From the NCBI GenBank assembly GCA_029857855.1, contig JAOUGG010000155.1, positions 1 through 6,339 on the forward strand: a stretch of 6,339 nucleotides of DNA, in the 5' to 3' direction. Made by a program: the position numbers and the translations under genes. Of this stretch, positions 1 through 5,343 are shown one piece after another (positions within the stretch are counted from its first letter, which is position 1; each line of letters begins with the position of its first letter). The stretch is from Acidimicrobiia bacterium (lineage in GTDB: Bacteria > Actinomycetota > Acidimicrobiia > Acidimicrobiales > SZUA-35). Under the pieces are notes generated by a model. That model had not been told where the DNA came from. It ran no database searches and saw only the letters and a program-made list of their open reading frames with translations.

Positions 1-23
1 GAGAAGTCCGGCTCGTCGGTCGG

Positions 24-296
24 TTAGGTACGACCCGTTCCAACCGCGGTCACGGCGCGTCGTCGGCGCTCACTCGTGGCGTACCAGAGGCGAGCGGCGA
101 CGACCCAGACGAGATGGAGGGTCGCCATCACGAACGAGCCCCTCAGCAGCCAACCGAAGAGGGCGATGACCACGCCGACCTGATGTCCCGCGAATGCCAG
201 CCGTTGCTGTCCGGCGACGATGGCCGCCAGCCGACCGGCCAGCGGCAGAGCGAGACCGTAGCCGGCGAGGAACAACACGGTCGAGAGCGGGTGCAC
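24..296 (-). CDS. Small hypothetical membrane protein (90 aa)
   Basis: I do not recognise the family. The product is strongly hydrophobic, with a likely helix at residues 4-22 and a second hydrophobic stretch at about 35-70. The second stretch probably forms two helices, broken near the G-W-L-L-R-G turn around 48-53. A basic tail (ERRRR, about residues 76-80) follows, which the positive-inside rule would place in the cytoplasm. The start is a GTG (complement of 294-296) with only a weak purine-rich sequence upstream. The frame stays open upstream to the stop codon of the 284-aa gene at 360-362, but I see no better start there. It lies 63 bp downstream of that gene on the same strand, so co-transcription is plausible. 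The hydrophobic pattern and stop position favour a real gene over a shadow, but homologues would be needed to confirm it. Confidence 0.6.
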   Translation of the reverse strand: MHPLSTVLFLAGYGLALPLAGRLAAIVAGQQRLAFAGHQVGVVIALFGWLLRGSFVMATLHLVWVVAARLWYATSERRRRAVTAVGTGRT

Positions 297-359
297 CGTC
301 TCAGTCTGCCAGAGGTCCGGTTTGGTTCCCCCGGTTCCGATCGACCGGTGTCGGAGCGG

Positions 360-1214
360 TCAACCCAGCTCGATCGTGTCGGATCTCGAAGTGGTGTCGG
401 GCGGAGCGTGACGGCGTGTCTGCGGGTTCGCCTGGATTTGAGGCCGATCGACCCGCCGGCGGCTGGCGCCGTCGGCCTCCTCGAGGATGGCCCGGAAGCG
501 GCGGCGCAGGTCGTTCCGTCGTGTTGCCAGGTGGTCGCGTAGATCGCTGTGGGCCAGCTCGAACGCCGATAGCAGCCGGTCGTCGAGGCTCCACGGCGGT
601 TCACCCAACAGCCGCATCTCCGCAGCGGAAACCGCGAGGTCGTAGCGACCGAGGGGTGTGATCAGCAGTCGCCCGGCCGTGGCCCGGATCGCCCGACGGC
701 GTAGTTTGCCCTGCCACCATGCCCCGACCTCGTTGATCCGGCTGCCGATCGCGGCTGCGGCGATGAAGTCGTCGGCGCCCGACTGGGCGATGGCGACGGC
801 GGTGGCGAGATCGATGTCTGTGCCACCTGACGGCCGGGGCCTGTCCAATGGGTTGTCGTCGACGGTCGGAGCCTCCCGCCGGGATCGTTCGGCAGTGGTG
901 AATGCGAACCTGTGGAACGCTCGCATGAGCTCCTCCTCCTCGGCGGCGATCACCCCGATCATCTCGCTCAAGAAGTGCTGCGATAGAGGGTGGGCCGTCT
1001 TGTCCCAAAATTCGGCCGGAGTGGGTGCTCCGCCGCGTCGGTGCAGTTCGGCCGCCTCCCGGTGGGCGGCCCAGAGGCGCTTCTCGGACAGGTCGTGCGC
1101 CGACAGAGCCGCCTCCAGCCGATGGCCGAGCAGCGTCGCGATCGACTGCGCCCGGCCGGCGAATTTCTCGGCGGCCTGGGCCCGCTCGTCGGAGTGTTCG
1201 GCAACATATGACAT
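360..1214 (-). CDS. Hypothetical soluble helix-rich protein (284 aa)
   Basis: I do not recognise this protein. It has no signal peptide or membrane segment. Residues 1-110 look almost entirely helical (rich in A, E, R and L), with an acidic patch AAEEEELMRAF at about 90-100. Residues 111-130 form a proline/arginine-rich linker. A second helical block, about 135-248, includes the conserved-looking stretch W-W-Q-G-K-L-R-R-R around 166-174 and P-P-W-S-L-D-D-R around 206-213. The last 35 residues are polar, basic and probably disordered. The ATG at 1214 was chosen because AGGA lies 8 nt upstream and AAGGA lies even closer. The frame is open further upstream to an ATG at 1331, but that extension is low-complexity and has no ribosome-binding site. 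Third codon positions are GC-rich in this frame, which supports coding. It is transcribed divergently from the M24 peptidase gene. Confidence 0.75.
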   Translation of the reverse strand: MSYVAEHSDERAQAAEKFAGRAQSIATLLGHRLEAALSAHDLSEKRLWAAHREAAELHRRGGAPTPAEFWDKTAHPLSQHFLSEMIGVIAAEEEELMRAFHRFAFTTAERSRREAPTVDDNPLDRPRPSGGTDIDLATAVAIAQSGADDFIAAAAIGSRINEVGAWWQGKLRRRAIRATAGRLLITPLGRYDLAVSAAEMRLLGEPPWSLDDRLLSAFELAHSDLRDHLATRRNDLRRRFRAILEEADGASRRRVDRPQIQANPQTRRHAPPDTTSRSDTIELG

Positions 1215-1222
1215 GTTCCTTT

Positions 1223-1226
1223 TCCT
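1223..1226 (-). promoter_or_regulatory. Ribosome-binding site for the 284-aa gene
   Basis: On the minus strand AGGA lies 8 nt upstream of the ATG at 1214, and a second AAGGA (1221-1217) lies 2 nt upstream. This purine-rich leader fixes the start at 1214 rather than at the upstream in-frame ATG at 1331. Confidence 0.6.
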
Positions 1227-1336
1227 GTCGGCGCGGCGGCACCCGGGAACAAGGGCCGAACGATCCATTGTGCCGTAGGCGGTCGTGGGCGACGGGGCGA
1301 GAGCCGGCCGGTCGCACCGGGAGCCCCCCACTCGGA

Positions 1337-1342
1337 TACGAT
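1337..1342 (+). promoter_or_regulatory. -10 box TACGAT of a probable leaderless promoter
   Basis: TACGAT fits the TAnnnT -10 pattern and ends 7 bp before the ATG at 1350. Transcription would therefore begin at or next to the start codon. No Shine-Dalgarno sequence lies at usable spacing; the nearest GGA is 13 nt upstream of the start. No clear -35 hexamer is visible. Leaderless genes with this spacing are common in actinobacteria. Promoter function is inferred from sequence alone. Confidence 0.5.
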
Positions 1343-1349
1343 TTCAGCC

Positions 1350-2459
1350 ATGTTTGGTGAACGTCTCGACCGGGTTCGTGCGGCCATGAAAAGCCGCGAC
1401 GTCGATGTGCTGTTGCTGTCGGTCGGGCCCGACCTTCCCTGGCTCGTCGGCTACGAGGCGATGCCGCTCGAGCGGCTGACCATGCTGGTGGTTCCCGCCG
1501 ACGGTGAGGCCGAGCTGGTCATGCCGGCCCTCGAGGTGGCCCGGGTCGTCGAGCGACCCGACGTGTTCTCCGTGCGAGGTTGGACCGAGACCGAGGACCC
1601 GGTGCGGCTCGTCGCGGACCGGATCCGCGGTGTCGGAACCGCAGCCATCGGTGATCGAACCTGGAGCCGGTTCCTGGTGGCGTTGCAGCACGAACTGCCG
1701 GGCGTGGCCTGGGCGTCGGCCGGAACGATCGTCGGCCCGCTGCGGGCGGTCAAGACCGACTCGGAGATCGAACGGCTCCAGGCCGCGGCGTCCGGCGTCG
1801 ACCGGATCGCGGCTGCGCTCCAGAATGGCGAGATCCCCCTCATCGGTCGGACGGAGGCGGAGGTGTCGGCCGAACTGGGCCGCCGGATCCTGGCCGAAGG
1901 CCATGCCCGGGTCAACTTCGCCATCGTGGCCGCCGGTGAGAACGCCGCCAGCCCCCACCACCACGCCGGTGACCGGGTGATCCAGCCGAACGAGGTCGTC
2001 CTGTGCGACTTCGGCGGTACCACCGCCGAGCCCCATGGGCAGCCGGGCTACTGCTCCGACATCACCCGTTGCGTCTACACGGGTACGCCGCCGCCCGAGT
2101 TTGCAGAGCAGTACGATGCCCTGCTCCAGGCTCAGGCGTCGGCCGTCGTGGCGGCGAAAGCCGGTACCGCGGCCGAAGCCGTCGACCGGGTGGCTCGGGA
2201 TCGACTGGCCGAAGCCGAACTCGACCAGTGGTTCATCCACCGGCTCGGACACGGCATCGGCGTCGAGGAGCATGAGGATCCGTACCTGGTCGAGGGCAAC
2301 AGCGTGCCGCTCGAACCGGGTAACGCCTTCTCGATCGAGCCCGGCTTCTACATCGGCGGAAAGTGGGGGGCCCGCATCGAGGACATCGTCGTGTGCACGT
2401 CCGACGGCCCGCTCGCCCTGAACCGGGCAGACCACGCGCTCGCCGTCGTCGAAGCCTGA
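1350..2459 (+). CDS. M24 family metallopeptidase (Xaa-Pro aminopeptidase/dipeptidase type)
   Basis: A cytoplasmic metallopeptidase of the pita-bread fold, predicted to cleave peptides next to proline. Residues 1-135 form the creatinase-like N-terminal domain, and about 140-369 the catalytic domain. All five expected metal ligands are present: D220 (CDFGGT), D237 (YCSDITR), H301 (RLGHGIG), E330 (SIEPGFY) and E344 (ARIEDIV). A His cluster (203-205) sits where the family usually has substrate-binding histidine. The two aspartates are 17 residues apart; family members I know usually have about 11, so the loop between them (TTAEPHGQPG) is a short insertion. The length of 369 aa is normal for this subgroup. 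I cannot tell aminopeptidase P from prolidase or a related M24 hydrolase, so no symbol is given. The gene probably starts a two-gene unit with the membrane protein 15 bp downstream. Confidence 0.93.
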   Translation: MFGERLDRVRAAMKSRDVDVLLLSVGPDLPWLVGYEAMPLERLTMLVVPADGEAELVMPALEVARVVERPDVFSVRGWTETEDPVRLVADRIRGVGTAAIGDRTWSRFLVALQHELPGVAWASAGTIVGPLRAVKTDSEIERLQAAASGVDRIAAALQNGEIPLIGRTEAEVSAELGRRILAEGHARVNFAIVAAGENAASPHHHAGDRVIQPNEVVLCDFGGTTAEPHGQPGYCSDITRCVYTGTPPPEFAEQYDALLQAQASAVVAAKAGTAAEAVDRVARDRLAEAELDQWFIHRLGHGIGVEEHEDPYLVEGNSVPLEPGNAFSIEPGFYIGGKWGARIEDIVVCTSDGPLALNRADHALAVVEA

Positions 2460-2462
2460 TCC

Positions 2463-2466
2463 GGAG
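2463..2466 (+). promoter_or_regulatory. Ribosome-binding site (GGAG) for the membrane protein gene
   Basis: GGAG lies 8 nt before the GTG at 2475, in the 15-bp gap after the M24 stop codon. It supports GTG as the true start and translation from a shared transcript. Confidence 0.6.
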
Positions 2467-2474
2467 TTGCGCCC

Positions 2475-3329
2475 GTGCTGAAGCTCTCGGCGGCCAATGT
2501 GCTGTTGCAGTGGGCTACCGGAGGGTTGTTGTTCTGCTGGGTGACGACCCGGCACCGCCAGGTCGGCCTCGGCTACGGCTGGCTGCTCCGCGCCACCTAC
2601 GGGCTGCTGGCGCTGGGGGCCGCATACACCGGCCGCCGGTTCGGGCCCGATCCGATCCGCGACCTGTCTGCGCTGCTCGTCGCCCTCGCCACCGGGGTTG
2701 CGCTCGCCCAGTCGGTGCTCCGTCGTCGGGTCGGCGTGGCCCATCAGAAGGAGCTCGTCGAGCAACGGTCGGCCCGAGTGGCAGCCATGACCGGGATCGA
2801 CCGCTCGGCGGCGGCCAAGGCGGATGCAGGCCCCGAGTTCGACCCTCGACTCGATCTCGTGGCTCCGGTCGTGGGCATGATCGGTGTGCTGGCTGCGGGT
2901 CGTTTCGGTGATCCCGCCTGGTTGGCCACCGGCCGGCTGGTCGCCGGGACATTGCTGCTGGGTGCCGTCACCGACGCCATGCTGCTCGGCCACTGGTACC
3001 TGGTCCAGCCGGGGCTGGACCGTCGCCACCTGCGGGAGCTGGTCGACTGGACGGGCTGGAGCTGGTTGGCCACGGTCGTCCTGCTTCTCGTGCCGACCGG
3101 TATGTTGTCGGTCCTCTCGGGAGACATCGCCGATGGCTGGGGCGGGCTGCTCGGCTGGTTCTGGGCCGCCTGCGTCGTCGCCACCGTCGTTCTCGTGGTG
3201 GCCACCAAGGCGGCGTTGAAGGAGCGTCAGTATGCGGCGGTGATGGCCGCGACCGGGCTGCTCTACCTGGCCATCCTCACCGGCTTCGGCACCGATCTGG
3301 TGGCTCGGGCGTTGCTCGTTCCCGGCTGA
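2475..3329 (+). CDS. Polytopic membrane protein of unknown function (284 aa)
   Basis: An integral membrane protein I cannot assign to a family. Hydrophobic segments appear at about residues 5-23, 35-52, 62-81, 127-143, 152-174, 195-213, 222-244 and 253-275, giving roughly eight helices. A charged loop of about 45 residues (82-126) divides the protein into three and five helices. It holds basic, QKELVEQR-like and D/E-rich stretches. The segment GHWYLVQPGL (172-181), at the end of helix 5, combines His, Trp, Tyr and Pro in a way that looks conserved and possibly functional; this is an impression only. The start is GTG with GGAG 8 nt upstream. The 15-bp spacing from the M24 gene suggests an operon, but gives no direct clue to function. 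No signal peptide distinct from the first helix is visible. Confidence 0.85.
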   Translation: MLKLSAANVLLQWATGGLLFCWVTTRHRQVGLGYGWLLRATYGLLALGAAYTGRRFGPDPIRDLSALLVALATGVALAQSVLRRRVGVAHQKELVEQRSARVAAMTGIDRSAAAKADAGPEFDPRLDLVAPVVGMIGVLAAGRFGDPAWLATGRLVAGTLLLGAVTDAMLLGHWYLVQPGLDRRHLRELVDWTGWSWLATVVLLLVPTGMLSVLSGDIADGWGGLLGWFWAACVVATVVLVVATKAALKERQYAAVMAATGLLYLAILTGFGTDLVARALLVPG

Positions 3330-3330
3330 T

Positions 3331-3355
3331 CCCGTCCGAGCGGGTGAACGACGGG
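3331..3355 (+). other. Hairpin-capable inverted repeat after the membrane protein gene
   Basis: CCCGTC (3331-3336) and GACGGG (3350-3355) are perfect complements around a 13-nt loop, starting 2 nt after the stop codon. A shorter alternative pairs CCCG (3331-3334) with CGGG (3341-3344). There is no T-tract, so intrinsic termination is not well supported. Confidence 0.3.
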
Positions 3356-3361
3356 TGAACG
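3341..3361 (+). repeat. 10-bp direct repeat CGGGTGAACG, two copies
   Basis: CGGGTGAACG occurs exactly at 3341-3350 and 3352-3361, an 11-bp period, about one DNA turn. It lies between the membrane protein gene and ku, upstream of the likely ku promoter. Repeats spaced by one helical turn can be regulator binding sites; that role is inference. Confidence 0.5.
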
Positions 3362-3363
3362 GT

Positions 3364-3391
3364 TCCCGCGTGGTGACCGTGTGCCGCGGGA
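3364..3391 (+). other. Inverted repeat TCCCGCG / CGCGGGA upstream of ku
   Basis: A perfect 7-bp inverted repeat (3364-3370 and 3385-3391) flanks a 14-nt loop that itself holds GGTGACC, a short palindrome around one base. It ends 13 bp before the likely ku -10 box. It could be a hairpin ending the upstream transcript or an operator. No T-run follows, so an operator or incidental structure is as likely as a terminator. Confidence 0.35.
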
Positions 3392-3404
3392 TCGCGGTAG
3401 GCAC

Positions 3405-3410
3405 TATTGT
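3405..3410 (+). promoter_or_regulatory. Possible -10 box TATTGT of the ku promoter
   Basis: TATTGT fits TAnnnT and lies in the most AT-rich patch of the gap. Initiation about 7 bp downstream would give a leader of roughly 20 nt that keeps the AAGGG ribosome-binding site at 3428-3432. No good -35 hexamer is seen at 16-18 bp, so confidence is modest. Confidence 0.35.
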
Positions 3411-3427
3411 TGTAGCGGTACGGACCG

Positions 3428-3432
3428 AAGGG
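3428..3432 (+). promoter_or_regulatory. Ribosome-binding site (AAGGG) deciding the ku start
   Basis: AAGGG ends 6 nt before the ATG at 3439. It supports this ATG over the in-frame GTG at 3355, which would add 28 residues upstream of the conserved Ku N-terminus and lies inside the direct repeat. Confidence 0.65.
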
Positions 3433-3438
3433 AAAAGC

Positions 3439-4329
3439 ATGCCTCGTGCCATCTGGAGTGGAGCAATCAGCTTTGGTCTCGTTTCGGTGCCTGTGAAGCT
3501 GTACACGGCGGTGAGTCGCAAGAGCGTCCGGTTCAACCAGATCGACGCCAAGACCAACAGCCGGGTCAAACAGAAGCGGGTGAACGCCGAGGGTGACGAG
3601 GTCTCCTACGAGCAGATCGTCAAGGGCTACGAGATCTCCAAGGACTCCTACGTCATCGTCACCGAGGACGAGTTGGCTGCGCTCTCGCCAAAGGCGTCAC
3701 GGATGATCGACATCACCGATTTCGTGCTCGAATCGCAGATCGATCCGGTTTTCTACGACGCCGCGTACTTCCTGGTTCCCGACGAGCTGGCCCGCAAGTC
3801 CTACACCTTGCTGTCGCGGGCCATGGAGGACAGCGGGCGGGTGGCGATCGCCACCTTCGTGATGAGGACGAAGCAGTACCTGGTGGCGATACGCCCGACC
3901 GACGGACGGCTGATGATGTCGACCATGGTCTACGCCGACGAGCTGGTCTCGCCCGAGGAGATCCCCGGCCTCGAGGAGCTCGACGAGATCGAGGTCTCTA
4001 ACGCCGAGATGGCGATGGCGGGGCAGTTGATCGAGTCGCTGGCCACCGACTTCGAGCCCGACCAGTATCGCGACAGCTACCGCGAGCAGGTCCTCGACCT
4101 TCTCGAGCAGAAGGCGTCCGGCGAGATCCAGTCGATCGAGGCGGCACCGGCCGCCGAGGAGGCCGCAGTCGTCGACCTGCTGGCCGCGCTCGAAGCGAGC
4201 GTGAACGCGGCCAAGGAGGCCCGGAAGAAGCCGGCGAAGAAGGCCGGGAAGAAGGCTGCGAAGAAGGCGGGGAAGACCGCCGACAAAGGGGCCGACGACG
4301 AGGCGGAGCACGAGGCGAAGTCGGCTTGA
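3439..4329 (+). CDS. ku: Ku protein, NHEJ DNA end-binding
   Basis: Homodimeric bacterial Ku that threads onto DNA double-strand ends and recruits LigD-type enzymes for non-homologous end joining. The N-terminus (PRAIWSGAISFGLVSVPVKLY, residues 2-22) is the classic bacterial Ku opening and fixes the start, backed by AAGGG 6 nt upstream. Residues 1-230 make the beta-barrel/bridge core, including VKGYEI (61-66), YFLVPDE (110-116), KSYTLL (120-125) and MAGQLIESL (193-201). About 230-260 is an acidic/alanine-rich linker. Residues 263-279 form a Lys/Ala tail (KKPA-KKAG-KKAA-KKAG-K), like the basic Ku extensions of other actinobacteria. The Cys-x2-Cys pair found in mycobacterial Ku (the Y-K-R-V-C region) is absent, and I see no cysteine in the protein. 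At 296 aa the length is normal. It forms an operon with the polymerase gene 23 bp downstream. Confidence 0.97.
   Translation: MPRAIWSGAISFGLVSVPVKLYTAVSRKSVRFNQIDAKTNSRVKQKRVNAEGDEVSYEQIVKGYEISKDSYVIVTEDELAALSPKASRMIDITDFVLESQIDPVFYDAAYFLVPDELARKSYTLLSRAMEDSGRVAIATFVMRTKQYLVAIRPTDGRLMMSTMVYADELVSPEEIPGLEELDEIEVSNAEMAMAGQLIESLATDFEPDQYRDSYREQVLDLLEQKASGEIQSIEAAPAAEEAAVVDLLAALEASVNAAKEARKKPAKKAGKKAAKKAGKTADKGADDEAEHEAKSA
4225..4272 (+). repeat. 12-bp tandem repeat (four units) inside the ku tail
   Basis: Four consecutive 12-bp units each begin AAGAAG and end in a GC-rich half: CCGGCG, GCCGGG, GCTGCG, GCGGGG. They encode KKPA, KKAG, KKAA and KKAG (Ku residues 263-278). The purine-rich, in-frame array could change copy number by slippage without breaking the reading frame. 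Confidence 0.8.
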
Positions 4330-4352
4330 CCGGCTGATCGTGCCCTGGATTC

Positions 4353-5279
4353 ATGGCGCCCCGTGATCCGGATCGAGTCGAGGTCGCCGTCGGTGGCCGG
4401 ACGCTGAGCCTGTCGAACCTCGACAAGATCCTGTATCCCGAGGTGGGCTACACCAAGTCGCAGGTCATCAACTACTACGCCCGGATCGCGCCGGACATGC
4501 TGCCCCACATCAGCGGCCGCTGCCTCACGTTGCGGCGATGGCCCAACGGTGTCGAGCAGCAGTCGTTCTTCGAAAAACGTTGCCCCGGGCACCGGCCCGA
4601 CTGGGTGCCCGTCGGGCTCGGCCCCGGCGACAACAAGGGGGGTATCGACTACTGCCGGATCGAGGAGGAGGCCGCACTTGTCTGGACCGCCAACCTCGCC
4701 GCCCTCGAACTGCACAGTCCGATGGCCCGCTGCGCCGACATCGAGTCGCCCCACATCCTCGTCTTCGACCTCGACCCCGGCGAACCGGCGGGAATGGCCG
4801 AGTGCTGCCGGGTGGCGACGGTGGTTCGTGAGATTCTGGAGGCGGTGGGACTCCAATCGTGGGTCAAGACCTCCGGATCGAAGGGCCTGCAGATCTACGT
4901 GCCGCTCAACTCGACTCACACCCACCAGCACGCGTCACGGTTCGCGCTGGCCGTCGGTCAGATGGCCGGGCGGGAACTTCCCGATCTGGTGGTCGTCGAG
5001 ATGACCAAGTCGCTGCGGGTGGGGAAGGTGTTCGTCGACTGGTCCCAGAACTCGAGGCACAAGACCACGATCGCCCCCTACTCGCTGCGGGCCCGGCCCA
5101 CTCCGACGGTGTCGACGCCGGTGTCGTGGGACGAGGTGGCGGCCGGTGGCGAGGGCATGGCCCTGAGCTTTGTGGCCGACGAGGTCCTGAGTCGGGTCGA
5201 CGAGATCGGTGATCTGTTCGCTCCCGTCGCCTCGCTGGTGCAATCGCTTCCCGGTGGCGGCGCCGGTGCCGACGGTTGA
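4353..5279 (+). CDS. ligD: Stand-alone LigD-type DNA polymerase/primase (LigD-Pol)
   Basis: Archaeo-eukaryotic-primase-type polymerase that fills gaps at Ku-bound ends, typically preferring ribonucleotides. At 308 aa it matches the polymerase domain alone; no ATP-dependent ligase or phosphoesterase module is present. Catalytic motifs in order: FDLDPG with D139 and D141 (metal-binding), SGSKGLQ at 174-180 (nucleotide-binding), and VFVDW with D229 (third Asp). APYSLRARPTPTVSTPVSWDEV (241-262) is the typical C-terminal signature. RRWPNG (61-66) and LHSPMAR (120-126) also fit. Position 180 is Gln, where mycobacterial LigD, as I recall it, has His (KGLH). The ATG at 4353 is the first start after an in-frame stop. 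Its ribosome-binding site is weak (GGA 3 nt upstream), so translation probably depends on coupling to ku, 23 bp before it. The symbol ligD is used in the broad sense. Confidence 0.95.
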   Translation: MAPRDPDRVEVAVGGRTLSLSNLDKILYPEVGYTKSQVINYYARIAPDMLPHISGRCLTLRRWPNGVEQQSFFEKRCPGHRPDWVPVGLGPGDNKGGIDYCRIEEEAALVWTANLAALELHSPMARCADIESPHILVFDLDPGEPAGMAECCRVATVVREILEAVGLQSWVKTSGSKGLQIYVPLNSTHTHQHASRFALAVGQMAGRELPDLVVVEMTKSLRVGKVFVDWSQNSRHKTTIAPYSLRARPTPTVSTPVSWDEVAAGGEGMALSFVADEVLSRVDEIGDLFAPVASLVQSLPGGGAGADG

Positions 5280-5310
5280 CCGTTGACGGTGGACCGTTGA
5301 CGTTGACGGG
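5271..5310 (+). repeat. Tandem 14-bp palindromic repeat between ligD-Pol and pepA
   Basis: GACGGTTGACCGTT (5271-5284) is followed directly by GACGGTGGACCGTT (5285-5298), 13 of 14 bases identical, then a partial GACG and TTGACGGG. Each unit holds the inverted repeat ACGGT-N2-ACCGT (5272-5283 and 5286-5297). The junction holds the reverse, ACCGT-N2-ACGGT (5279-5290). GTTGAC recurs at 5275, 5282, 5296 and 5302. The array begins within the polymerase gene's last codons and overlaps its stop codon. As RNA, 5272-5297 can fold into one long imperfect hairpin, but no U-tract follows. It may be an operator for pepA, a transcription end or a minisatellite. Confidence 0.7.
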
Positions 5311-5329
5311 AATGACGGTGCCGGACCAT

Positions 5330-5335
5330 TAGTAT
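5330..5335 (+). promoter_or_regulatory. -10 box TAGTAT of a probable leaderless pepA promoter
   Basis: TAGTAT matches TATAAT at four of six positions and ends 8 bp before the ATG at 5344, so the transcript should start at or very near the start codon. No Shine-Dalgarno sequence is present. TTGACG (5303-5308) resembles a -35 box, but the 21-bp spacer is longer than the usual 16-18. Confidence 0.55.
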
Positions 5336-5343
5336 TGGCCGTT

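Noticed and set aside
335..357. Short hairpin after the stop codon of the 284-aa gene as a terminator
   Set aside because: The minus-strand stem is only five base pairs before a mismatch, and there is no T-tract; structures like this are frequent by chance in GC-rich DNA.
1267..1272. CACAAT on the minus strand as a -10 box for the 284-aa gene
   Set aside because: Only four of six positions match, it does not fit TAnnnT, and no -35 element lies at suitable spacing.
658..1278. Plus-strand open frame of 206 codons opposite the 284-aa gene
   Set aside because: The minus frame has a good ribosome-binding site and GC-rich third positions. The plus frame is rich in Ser, Arg and Ala, as typical of a shadow, with no initiation signal.
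1304..1312. CCGGCCGG palindrome in the divergent intergenic region
   Set aside because: An eight-base CG palindrome is expected by chance at this base composition and sits at no informative distance from either start.
1215..1331. Upstream ATG (1331) extending the 284-aa minus-strand protein by 39 residues
   Set aside because: The extension is Arg/Pro-rich with no ribosome-binding site, whereas the ATG at 1214 is preceded by AGGA and AAGGA.
3355..3438. Upstream GTG start adding 28 residues to Ku
   Set aside because: The conserved Ku N-terminus begins at the ATG at 3439, which has AAGGG 6 nt upstream. The extension overlaps repeats and the probable promoter.
1344..3569. Very long minus-strand open frame (741 codons) antisense to the M24, membrane protein and ku genes
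   Set aside because: It spans three well-supported plus-strand genes, and its translation is low-complexity (G, R, H, Q, D, P) without recognisable domains. Long antisense frames are common in GC-rich genomes when the coding strand has biased third positions.
4077..4931. Minus-strand open frame of 284 codons across the ku/ligD-Pol junction
   Set aside because: It is antisense to two confidently identified genes and shows no domain of its own.
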